From Euprymna scolopes (taxonomy: Eukaryota; Mollusca; Cephalopoda; Sepiida; Sepiolidae): a stretch of 20,644 nt of DNA. Where the stretch lies: positions 93,162,047 to 93,182,690 of the forward strand of contig CM044490.1 of the NCBI GenBank assembly GCA_024364805.1, given 5' to 3'. The notes beneath the pieces were generated by a model. The model was not told where the DNA came from. It saw nothing but the letters and a program-made list of their open reading frames with translations, and searched no databases. The position numbers and the translations under genes are program-made. Shown piece after piece: positions 1-8,295 of the stretch (the first letter of the stretch is position 1; each line of letters opens with the position of its first letter).

Positions 1-989
1 GATATTTCTATACGAGACACATAGGAAAACTTTAATGGAATATTCGAATATTTCTATACAAGGCAGATAGGAGAAATTTAATGGAATATTCGGATATTTC
101 TATACGAGACACATAGGAGAACTTTAATGGAATATTCGAATATTTCTATACGAGACACATAGGAGAACTTTAATGGAATATTCGAATATTTCTATACAAG
201 ACAGATAGGAGAAATGTAATTGAATATTCGGATATTTCTATACAAGACACATAGGAGAACTTTAATGGAATATTCGGATATTTCTATACGAGACACATAG
301 GAGAACTTTAATGGAATATTCGGATATTTCTATACGAAACACATGAGAGAAATTTAATGGAATATTCGGATATTTCTATACGAGACACATAGAAAACCTT
401 TAAAGGAATATTCGGATATTTCTATACTAGACACATAGGAGAACTTTAATGGAATATTCGGATATTTCTATACAAGGCAGATAGGAGAAATTTAATTTAA
501 TATTCGGATATTTCTATACGAGACACATAGAAAACCTTTAATGGAATATTCGGATATTTCTATACGAGACACATAGGAGAAATTTAATGGAATATTCGAA
601 TATTTCTATACGAGACAGATAGGAGAAATTTAATGGAATATTCGAATATTTCTATACAAGACATAGGAGAACTTTTATTGAATATTCGGATATTTCTATA
701 CGAGACACATAGGAAAACTTTAATGGAAAATTCGGATATTTCTATACAAGACACATAGGAGAACTTTAATGGAATATTCGGATATTTCTATACGATACAC
801 ATAGGAGAATTTTAATGGAAAATTCGGATATTTCTATACAAGACACATAAGAGAACCTTAATGGAATATTCGGATATTTCTATATGAGACACATAGGAGA
901 ACTTTAATGGAATATTCGAATATTTCTATACGAGACACATAGGAGAACTTTAATGGAATATTCGAATATTTCTATACGAGACACATAGG
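1..989. repeat. 46-bp satellite array, about 21.5 monomers
   Basis: A 46-bp unit of the form gatatttctatacgagacac followed by ataggagaactttaatggaa and tattcg repeats without interruption. I count 21 complete monomers and a final partial one (965-989). One monomer (645-688) is 44 bp because of a 2-bp loss. Monomers differ at a few positions only: g/a at the first base, cgagac/caagac/caaggc, cacat/cagat, gaacttt/gaaattt. The array starts at the window edge, so its true length is unknown. No open frame persists through it. The variants are not random along the array (see findings). The function is unknown; satellites of this kind are usually non-coding heterochromatin or local expansions. Confidence 0.97.
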
Positions 990-1165
990 TATTCACATAT
1001 TCCATTAAAGGCCTCCTTTATCTCTTATACTCTCAATTAGTAAAGAAGTTGTAAACATAATTTTCCTATCTCCAATTTACCATTTAAATATGTAATAGTA
1101 TATGTTTTATGGTCTCTTCCTTGGACTTCAGGACAAGCCCTTATCTAGTCTGGTGGAGTATCCAG
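990..1165. other. satellite right flank, no gene seen
   Basis: This is unique-looking AT-rich sequence just after the satellite. It contains the segment aaaggcctcctttatctc (1007-1024), which recurs in similar form beside the solo satellite monomer near 4764-4782. No coding potential is seen. Confidence 0.6.
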
Positions 1166-1240
1166 CTTCGTGTTTCTACTTGAGATAACATCGCTTGCAG
1201 AAGGTGCACTATTCCTCGTAAAAACCAGTATGGGAAAGCC
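1166..1240 (+). repeat. 75-bp direct repeat, copy A
   Basis: It begins cttcgtgtttctacttgaga and matches 1539-1612 base for base except for roughly eight substitutions. Similarity drops abruptly at both ends, so this is a short dispersed unit and not part of a longer duplication that I can see. The family is not recognised. Confidence 0.85.
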
Positions 1241-1538
1241 ATTAAGTGTTTCAGAATTTTGGGGGAATTTTTGAAACCCTTAACACAAAACTTCGAATAA
1301 AATATACAAACCTAGTTATTTCTTTTTTTTAAGTGGGTTGTTTAATTTCTTTATGGAATATACTTCCAAAATAAGCTATTAAAGTTTTTTTTTAAAATAA
1401 TAGAAATATATTTTTTAAGTGTTTACCAATTGCATGCGCGCTCATGCAGCCATTTTTACTACGTAATGAAATGAATTGAATTTTACGAGTTAATTTTTTT
1501 TCAATTTTTTCTATTTAAAAGTCTATCAAAATTATGAA
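1241..1538. other. AT-rich spacer between direct repeats
   Basis: The sequence is very AT-rich with T and A runs (1321-1330, 1386-1395). No gene, RNA or element is recognised. Confidence 0.6.
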
Positions 1539-1612
1539 CTTCGTGTTTCTACTTGAGATAACATCACTTGCAGAAGGTGTACCATGTCTCGTAAAAGCCA
1601 GAATGGGTAAGC
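1539..1612 (+). repeat. 75-bp direct repeat, copy B
   Basis: This is the second copy of the unit at 1166-1240, in the same orientation and 373 bp downstream. It lies at the start of an open frame (1534-1905, 123 codons) whose peptide I cannot assign. The other copy of the repeat is not in an open frame of similar length, so the frame is probably fortuitous. Confidence 0.85.
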
Positions 1613-1954
1613 ATACCAAAGAGATCTTATTTGAGCCGTTAATACTATGTGATTTTGAATATTTAGTCAGGGTTTACTTCTGGGAAAAACTGTCATCGTG
1701 TCAAATTGTGCTGACAAACTTCTGTACAGAGATACATAGACACTCGAGCATAGTGTCTAACAAATATTTAATTAGATCTTCGTATGTGCATTGTGAGTCA
1801 GCTTGTAGTTGTTTACCTCTAGTTAAATGCGGTACCCCTACTAAAATAATTCCTGTTTTGGTATGCGCAATACAACGTCACTGTGTATTTCATCCTCATA
1901 CCTGAAATCGTGATTAGAAAATCTAGTTCTTCCCTGTTTGATCAAGGCTGAGAA
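1613..1954. other. no recognisable gene
   Basis: This holds the remainder of an unassigned open frame ending at 1905, then the spacer before the LINE relic. The predicted peptide is cysteine-rich near its end but matches no domain that I know. Confidence 0.5.
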
Positions 1955-2452
1955 ATTAAAAAGTTTCCGTAGAGTTGCTCCATTGTAAAGTTTATCTCCA
2001 GGGGATGTTTAAAGCAGATCTTACTAATATGATGTACAAGTCATCAAGTGTTTTTTTCAATAGTTTGTTAAGTGTTCATCTCTTATTTCAACCTGTTAGA
2101 CTTGTTATGATCCCCTCCGTAAAACATTCACAACAAACACTATGGCTAGAACCGTTCTCAATAACTTTCCCTACAATCTATCTGTGTTTAAAACTAAACA
2201 AAAATTCCATGAAAAAAAGTTTCTTCTCTAGAACTGTTCGCGTGTGGAACACAATACTACGGCGGTGTTTCCCAGTTGATTACAACCGGGTCGCTTTCAA
2301 ATCCTATGTAAACAGGTTCTTGTTGAGCCGTCTTCTTAAAACACACAGTTCTACTAAATTTCGACCACTACCGATCATTACACTGCATTTTATCTACCAT
2401 ATTACATTAATTAACCTTTATCCTCGAGTGGACTTCGGACCCTGAAAAGCGG
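1955..2452 (+). pseudogene. LINE ORF2 C-terminal relic and 3' tail (Jockey/CR1-like)
   Basis: The + strand encodes the typical end of a non-LTR retrotransposon polyprotein. FRRVAPL at 1964-1984 corresponds to the family's HRR.VASL motif. Further on come SFFSRTVRVWN and CFPVDYNRVAFKSYVNRFL, the standard closing motif (RLWNSLP...CFP..YNL..FKS.VN.YL). The frame then ends in LYPRVDFGP. The nucleotide tail (2421-2450, tcctcgagtggacttcggac and on) parallels the tail of the second LINE at 14695-14735, so both are one family or close relatives. The upstream part of this copy is out of frame with its end, and the RT core is absent: it is a 5'-truncated, decayed insertion. Truncation is normal for LINEs copied by target-primed reverse transcription. 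Confidence 0.8.
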
Positions 2453-3155
2453 TGACTCAATTGAAAGAAAATTCAAAGGCTTCTGGGAAGTCACGTTTCA
2501 TCTTGGTATGAAGATGTGACTGCCAGATTTCTTACACCTCGTCTGATTGAGCACAGACTTTGCTGACCACACATTTAATTTATTTTCTGTGCAATTTTCC
2601 TTTGCAATTCTCATCTAAGGATTGGTAATCTCTCGACACTTTTGAGACAATGTCTATTCACAAAATGCCTAGGGCAATTTTTATTATTAACACTACTCTA
2701 TATAATCGAAATTATTAACACAGGAGGAACAGTAAACGAATACAAGGTAACTTAAAATACAAGGATAGTATAGAAAACCATCTAACCTGACAAAATTATG
2801 ACGGTACAATCAAATGACGAGGGACAAAAAATAGTTGTGAACGGTCAAAGAGGCTGGAAACATCGAGGAGTCATATCGCCATACATAACTTCTCTGGAAT
2901 ATACAGAAATAGTAGATCTATTGCCAGTCAAATTCCATAGAGAACCACCATCTCTTATCAATGACTATTCAAAGTGATTTACAAACATTATCCCAAAAAG
3001 CAGCGGTATACTAAAACTCTGGGGAGACTTGTTATTACTTGGACTAATTTTTTCCTGTTTGTGAGGAATTCCTTCACTTCAACTAAATTTGATGTTTTGA
3101 CTCGATAAAATATAATTGTTCAAGGGGAATCTGGTCAGGGGTATGCATGTGTCAT
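2453..3155. other. no recognisable gene
   Basis: Ordinary AT-rich DNA. The part around 2745-3000 has slightly higher GC and reads like an old dispersed repeat, but I cannot name a family. No frame of useful length with a recognisable product is present. Confidence 0.5.
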
Positions 3156-3172
3156 TATACGCGCACGCGCGC

Positions 3173-3271
<99 letters not shown>

Positions 3272-3290
3272 CGCGTGTGTGTGTTTGTGT
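3156..3290. repeat. (GC)n/(GT)n microsatellite, alternating purine-pyrimidine
   Basis: From 3156 to 3284 every base alternates purine and pyrimidine: a TATACGCGCACGCGCGCG start, a (GT)n core at about 3175-3259, then GCGCGCGTGTGCGCGTGT. Such tracts are known Z-DNA formers, and the CG-rich ends would favour it. The open frame across it (Cys-Val repeats) is a microsatellite artefact. Confidence 0.97.
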
Positions 3291-3967
3291 TTTAAGGATA
3301 AAACCCGGTCAACGAAATTTTTAGAGAATAATAAAAAATATTTTACTATCTTAGATTCAAATATCCTTACGTTCTCTTCCGACTGAAACAGCTGAACGAA
3401 TGCCGAAAAAATGTAATGTCACAAATGCAGATTGAGATCAATATTGATAAATATGTAGAACTATTTTTAATAGAATTTTATATTAAAAAGAAATTCTGAT
3501 AAAATTTAACAGGAGATTAAATTTTAACTTCATATTACCCACCTGCACACAAATCCCCAACTAGAAGGTATTCGGTCTCTGTATAAGGGCTTGTTATGTC
3601 AACCTCATGCGGAGATACTTGACTTTACATGTAAACCTTTACCAAATATTGGAAATAGCATAGTAGTCGAAACCCTCTCGACACATTTATAAGTAATAGT
3701 TCATGTTCTCCCAGTGTTGGTACCTGAAGTAACCAGACTTATCTACATACTCCACCGTACTAGATGTACTCGCATTCTTAAATTCAGTAAGATCAAGACA
3801 TCACCTGAAGATATACTACAATCGAGTTTACTTGCTAACTGGAAAGAGTAAAATTAATGTTCTTAACCAATATACTAATTCAAAAGTTAACAGGTAAAGA
3901 CAAATTTAATAGAATTAATTGGAACTCTTTTTGGGGATAAGTAATTAGTAATATTTACACATTTATT
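3291..3967. other. no recognisable gene
   Basis: AT-rich sequence without an identifiable element. No long open frames and no RNA-gene boxes are noted. Confidence 0.5.
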
Positions 3968-4041
3968 GCTGACCCGAAGCCGGCCAAAGGGTTAGTTGGC
4001 CAAAAACGTGGTGGTCTGCAAATATTGAAGGCAGCAATTAC
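3968..4041 (+). repeat. R1 dispersed repeat, copy D
   Basis: It contains gacccgaagccggccaaagg, then gttggccaaaaacgtg and gaaggcagcaatta, matching R1 copy A at 4590-4660 (gttggccaaaaatgtg, gaaggcagcaataata). The AAATAAATA tail is missing because a MITE begins at the equivalent position. The wider family is unknown. The gcc-gaaacgt motif recurs at the ends of several animal retroelement-derived repeats, so a SINE or a Penelope-like tail is possible, but neither is shown. Confidence 0.6.
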
Positions 4042-4222
4042 TAGGGTTATGACAACAGAATATTCTTATCATTGTTTTGACTCTCGGGGATATATCCGAC
4101 AGAGTTAGACACAGTTAATCAACCGAGAACCATATCACTCTATATAAAAACATATAAGATATCAATGGATACACACTCGAGAGTCAAAACAATGAAAAGG
4201 ATATTCTGTTGTCTTAGCCCTA
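4042..4222. mobile_element. Tc1/mariner-type MITE, copy 1 (177 bp, TA flanks)
   Basis: The ends form a long terminal inverted repeat of about 45 bp. The left end gggttatgacaacagaatat (from 4044) and the reverse complement of the right end gggctaagacaacagaatat (to 4220) match at most positions and continue to cattgttttgactctcg. TA dinucleotides flank both ends (4042-4043, 4221-4222), the target duplication typical of Tc1/mariner elements. There is no coding capacity. A second copy lies at 16447-16620 in the same orientation with similar internal sequence (atatccgacag, cactctatataaaaac, gatatcaa). The inverted symmetry extends about 11 bp beyond each TA here but not in the other copy, so the end call is likely but not certain. 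Confidence 0.88.
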
Positions 4223-4275
4223 GTAATTACTGCGGATACAGTTAGAAGATTCAGCATTCCCGTCGTGGTTAGCTA

Positions 4276-4368
4276 CCTGACGAAGGCCAGAGGAATTTAT
4301 CCGAAACGTAGTAAAGGAAAAACCAGAAGATGAGGATAATAGTCCGAAATAAATAAATGGATAAATAA
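4276..4368 (+). repeat. R1 dispersed repeat, copy B
   Basis: The core ctgacgaaggccagaggaat is followed by atccgaaacgtagt, then aagatgaggataatagtccg and an aaataaataaatggataaat tail. The tail matches copy A (ataatagtccgcaataaataaatg) and, inverted, the left arm of the foldback at 5728-5905. It is non-coding. The short minus-strand open frame across it is a chance frame. Confidence 0.7.
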
Positions 4369-4589
4369 TATAAATTACTTATCTCGAAAAAGAATCCCAA
4401 CTTAATAAAATGATATACTATTCGGTACGGAACCGACAACGGAAGATCAGATAACAAATAAACGTGGATTCATCAGACTAAAAAAGATCAACCTTTCTCG
4501 CCCTTCGGGGTGCGTGGCGCTGTAGATAGAGACGATGAATCTCTACAGTCTTAACGTTGTCTGAAGATAGTGTTTTCAATCCTACCTAA
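4369..4589. other. spacer between R1 copies
   Basis: No gene. A short inverted repeat ctgtaga...tctacag lies at about 4521-4550. Confidence 0.5.
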
Positions 4590-4685
4590 ATCCGACCAGA
4601 GGCTTTGTTGGCCAAAAATGTGTTGAGACGACAACAACTATGGAAGGCAGCAATAATAGTCCGCAATAAATAAATGAATGAATAA
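4590..4685 (+). repeat. R1 dispersed repeat, copy A
   Basis: It contains ccgaccagaggctttgttgg, ccaaaaatgtgttg, acaacaactatggaaggcag and the tail caataatagtccgcaataaa plus taaatgaatgaata. The order of parts is the same as in copies B and D. A degenerate satellite monomer follows its tail immediately. Confidence 0.7.
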
Positions 4686-4790
4686 AACTTTAATGGAACA
4701 TTCAGATAGTTATATATATCTAATCTATATATGAGACGTAGCTATTTCAAGTGTGAGATCCAGAAAGGGACTCCTTTATCTCCAAGAATT
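4686..4790 (+). repeat. solo degenerate copy of the 46-bp satellite unit with shared flank
   Basis: aactttaatggaacattcag at 4686 matches the satellite phase aactttaatggaatattcg. After about 14 extra bases of TA-rich sequence, ctatatatgagacgtag matches the satellite's ctatacgagacacatag. About 23 bp further on, aaagggactcctttatctcc (4764-4783) matches the right flank of the main array (aaaggcctcctttatctc, 1007-1024). Unit and flank therefore occur in the same order at two places, once as an array and once as a single unit. Confidence 0.7.
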
Positions 4791-5512
4791 TTGATTGAAG
4801 TAAAATGTAACAAAAGCGAAATAATTTACATTATTTACATCAATCCGATATTGTGATCACTAGGTAATATTAGATGTGCTCCCAGAACACAACACTGGGT
4901 GGTACTTCAACACCAACAAATAAGAACCAGCAAAACAATATTGATAGCAAGACTATCTATACATTTTCGATAAGACTTTCTTACAGATAAAGGGGAAAAC
5001 TAGCATGCAGCGAAAATAGCGTTGTGGAACCACTAGAAATACACTAAGATTTTTTGAAAAAGTAGAAAAGTTAAATAATATGCAAACCAACAACATGACA
5101 AATATTTGCTTGGAGAACTACCAGACAAAATGAAGAGAAGACCACGAGGAAGATCAACTATTATATACCTTGGTGGTTAGTTAGGAAAGACATAAACTAA
5201 TATTATCCATTGCTTTATTAACTTAAGCTTTGTGGAATAAAGGAAAGTTTATACACTTGGATATTTATCTCATAAATAAATAAAGTTTTAGCCGCAAGAA
5301 GTGGCCTCTTGAATTCTAAGAATTTACTGAAGTAAAAAAAAAACTAAGATTATACGTATTTTATTATTATAGGTGTGCTTTTATATAAGCCTTCACACAA
5401 ATGTACTTCATGTGTCTGGCAGTGCTCTGAGATAAGTTTGGAATGTCTCCAAAAAATATCAAAAATCGATAACTTAAAAAATTCGATTAAAGACAAAAAT
5501 GTTCGATTTCGA
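4791..5512. other. no gene; degenerate R1-like tail near 5272
   Basis: Mostly unclassified AT-rich sequence. Around 5270-5340 another aaataaataaa tail is followed by gtggcctcttgaattctaag and aatttactgaagtaaaa. This resembles the sequence after the solo satellite unit (actcctttatctccaagaat, ttgattgaagtaaaa), so it is probably a further diverged relative of the same repeat complex. Confidence 0.45.
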
Positions 5513-5578
5513 CCAACCATCACAAGTGAATTTTAGAGGTTTTAGCCAAACATCACAAGTGTATTTTAGTAGTTTTAT
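5513..5578 (+). repeat. 33-bp tandem duplication, two units
   Basis: Unit 1 (5513-5545) begins ccaaccatcacaagtgaatt and unit 2 (5546-5578) begins ccaaacatcacaagtgtatt. They differ at about five of 33 positions. This is a minisatellite seed with no coding role seen. Confidence 0.85.
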
Positions 5579-5727
5579 CATTGAAGAAATAGAAAGGGCG
5601 CGGCGTATAAAATAAAATTATGTTCTTTAATAAGACGGGGGCGCGTTCGAAATGAATATTTCTGTTTGGAACAGAATTGAACTTTTGTATTTTAAATTTT
5701 AATTCAATCCATTATATGGAAATAACT

Positions 5728-5905
5728 TTTTTTATTTATTTATTTATTAATTTGCTATCCTCATCTTCATAGTTGCTGTTTTATAACGTATTGGCTAACT
5801 ATTCCTCAGGCTTTCGTTAGGAGGTTAAGTTAGTTGGCCGAAAGGTCTTGAAACAGCAACTATATAGAAAAGGATAACAGCCGTAAATAAATAAATATCC
5901 AAATA
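5728..5905. repeat. R1 foldback: two R1 tails head to head
   Basis: The left arm (about 5728-5785), read on the minus strand, gives cagcaactatgaagatgagg, atagcaaatt and aataaataaataaa. The right arm (about 5852-5905), read on the plus strand, gives cagcaactatatagaaaagg, ataacagccg and taaataaataaata. Between them is the R1 core in both orientations around cctcaggctttcgttagga. The minus-strand reading aligns with copy B (cgaaggccagaggaat / cgaaagcctgaggaat). The result is a roughly 180-bp hairpin-forming structure made from two R1 ends. Confidence 0.7.
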
Positions 5906-7114
5906 ACTCCAATAATAAGAAAAATAATTTTATACAATACACTGTAGTTTCTCTACCGTGCAATGTAGACTACAATGTATTATGGACTGAGTCACTGGAG
6001 AAATGCATGTGAAACTACCTTTTGGAGCACCTTGGTGGGTTCCCTATTAGAGCAGGCAATCAATCGATTTGATTGAAAAATGAATTTACTATCAGATTCG
6101 CTGATTTTTATGGCAATAAAATTATTAAGGGTGGAATATTCGTTAACATTAATTCAATCCCGGGAAACTTCGAGTCTCCCTACTGGTTAAATTGAAATTG
6201 CAAAAATATAAAATAATGAATAACAATAAAGTTAAGTCCATCTACAGTTTCTTTCTAATAAAAGTATACTTGTGAAACTCGTCATCGCGGGAATGTTTCT
6301 CTACTGACTGCAACATGGTCGTTTTTAACTTCAGCGTCAAAATATATTCATCATATCGTCCTGTAAATTCAACGTACTTTAAAATCCTTTCATTGTATGA
6401 TTCCATCATCCAATTGAAAATATCACTAAGCCTTATTCATCAGTGGCTTTTTGTCCTTTGTAATTTATGAATCATTTGTTTTCTTTTCAAGTCTTCACCA
6501 AAACTTAAAATATTTTCCAGATCTATCATCTGGAACACTTTTTTTTACATCCATCCATTTAGAGAACGAACCGGCCATAATTCCCATCCATGAAGAACAA
6601 TTGTTAATATCACCCTAAATGCGTTCAGGAAATACAGAAGGATTTCCTATTACGTTTTGATGTCATTTTGGACATAGATAAAACAAGGTTTTGTGTGGGC
6701 TGTTATATTAATGTATAGGAACTAAAAAAAATAGCTGTATCGGTTTGAGATGAGGTAATGGTTGCTTATGACTATGCATAAGCAGCCATTTTTGAAACGA
6801 GTCATTAAATCTGATATCGATGCTTTACTGCTGAGGCATATTTTCATGGAAGGGGCACCGTTAGTTTGGATGCATGGCGTTTTTATGTTCTCAACCGCAG
6901 AAAGCTGAGTTTATGTAGTATAATTTACGTATATACATTGGATGTGTGATCCATGTGTATATATAGAGAGAGAATAAAAAGATCAAGCTTCGTAGATAAG
7001 TAGATATATATTAATATTGTTACACAAGATAAGGTTAGATCAAAATAATATCCTAGGTTTTAAGATTTAAACGAGCCTAGATCGAAAACTAATGTTTCGT
7101 TGGCTTTATTTATA
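5906..7114. other. no recognisable gene
   Basis: About 1.2 kb of AT-rich DNA in which I identify no gene. An imperfect hairpin, tatacattggat-gtgtg-atccatgtgtata, lies near 6932-6962, followed by a short GA run. No frame exceeds what is expected by chance. Confidence 0.5.
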
Positions 7115-7608
7115 ACTAGCGGCCGTACCCGACGTTACCTTGGCGTGTAGAAATTTTATGGTAAGGGTATTAAGTAATGGAAAGAAATCCAAAAAAATTA
7201 ACCAACCCCATAAAAATGAAAATAGAAGCGAGTACTCGTCGTGCGATCAGAAAAAAAAGTTGCAGTAGCCAAGATCGAACCTGTACCGCTAAGAGGAAAA
7301 GGAAGTGAAAAAAAACGAATGTTTTAATTGCTGCGCCCATCGCGACATGCGACGCCGCCGCCGTTCAAACTAAGCATAGTCATTGCAAGGCGTATGATAA
7401 TCTTGCAAAAATGTCGACGAAAAATCTGACCCAACTATGTAAAAAACAGCCCAGTTATCGGTTAAAAAAATAATGTTTTTATGCAATGTTTGGATATTTA
7501 TCGTCCAAGAGACTTTCCAACGATACAGATTTTGTCAATGTTTGTAGCGTATGTCGAATGTTTTTGGCAGACATACAAACACACACATTTTGCGTTTTAT
7601 ATATATAG
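7115..7608 (-). mobile_element. tRNA-box element bounded by TATATAGACTAG, copy 1
   Basis: It starts actagcggccgtacccgacg and ends ggcagacatacaaacacaca, cattttgcgttttatatata. Copy 2 directly downstream has the same two ends, so the pair fixes the boundaries. On the minus strand 7321-7346 reads gatgggcgcagcaattaaaa, resembling a tRNA box A (TGGCGCAG..GGTTAA). 7268-7289 reads gtacaggttcgatcttggc, resembling box B (GGTTCGANTCC), with a short stem (cagg/cttg) around the TTCGAT loop. About 40 bp of pyrimidine-rich sequence separates the boxes. This suggests a tRNA-derived pol III module embedded in a non-autonomous element. There is no coding capacity and I cannot name the family. Confidence 0.65.
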
Positions 7609-8049
7609 ACTAGGGGGGTACCCGGCGTTGCTCGAGTGTTTGGAGGTGTGTGTGGTCGGGCAGGGTGGGAGGATGTTAATGAAAAATGAAAAAAGAAAAC
7701 AGAAAAACGAACGTTAAAACGCTCTACCCAACTGAGCTAACACGACGCACATGAAATTGTGTCAATTCTTCAAATATTTAAACTAAATCAGGTTATTACG
7801 TCGTCTGACGCATGCGTAGAACCGATCTCGTCATGAGAGGACGGTTTTTGCTGACCCCCAATGTAAAAAAGTGTTGATTTCAGGGTGAAGAAATTAACGT
7901 TTTTGGCCAATTTCTCGATATTTGTCGGACGAAGGATGGGGTTTTAATATGAGATCAAATTTGTGAATTATTGTTCTGTCTGTCAAAAGTTTTTAGCAGA
8001 CACAAAAACATACACACATACATACATTTTCGCTTTTATATATATAGAT
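7609..8049 (-). mobile_element. tRNA-box element bounded by TATATAGACTAG, copy 2
   Basis: It begins actaggggggtacccggcgt and ends agcagacacaaaaacataca, catacattttcgcttttata, tatatagata. The minus strand of 7720-7746 reads gtcgtgttagctcagttggg then tagagcg, an excellent tRNA D-arm/box A match. Downstream sequence is again pyrimidine-rich (ttttaacgttcgtttttctg), but no clear box B survives. Copies 1 and 2 are in direct orientation and share only about 10 bp at the junction (tatatagactag). Interiors are strongly diverged, so they are relatives rather than a recent tandem duplication. Confidence 0.65.
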
Positions 8050-8231
8050 AATAAAAGTTGCTGTGTTAGTTTACAGTTTTGTTGAAGTTCGTTTTTGACT
8101 TGAAACATATCTGATTGTGTTGATTTGGCCTAATCTACCGTAACACTATTAAGAAAGTTATACCATCCTTTGTTGTTTAATAATTGCGCACTGTTGGATT
8201 TTTTACTAGTAGAATAAATCCAACATTAGAC
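8050..8231. other. spacer, nothing recognised
   Basis: Short AT-rich stretch between the tRNA-box elements and the GATA microsatellite. Confidence 0.5.

Positions 8232-8295
<64 letters not shown>
8232..8295. repeat. (GATA)n microsatellite
   Basis: About 16 perfect GATA units starting at cagatagatagata and ending at tagatt. Confidence 0.98.

Noticed and set aside
1-989. CRISPR-like array
   Set aside because: Units are contiguous 46-bp repeats with no unique spacers, in a eukaryotic context.
1534-1905. A 123-codon coding gene
   Set aside because: It starts inside a dispersed 75-bp repeat, matches no family, and shows no supporting signals.
3147-3386. 79-codon frame with Cys-Val repeats
   Set aside because: It is a direct translation of the GT microsatellite.
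4276-4320. Hammerhead-ribozyme-like core (ctgacga ... cgaaac) in R1 copy B
   Set aside because: CTGANGA and GAAAC are present, but an extra A precedes the possible GG/CC stem II and no stem I pairing is found between the flanks. The other R1 copies do not keep CTGANGA. A covariance-model search would be decisive.
7720-7746. A true tRNA gene on the minus strand
   Set aside because: Only the D-arm/box A matches. There is no anticodon arm, T-arm or acceptor stem at the right spacing, and it lies inside a repeated element.
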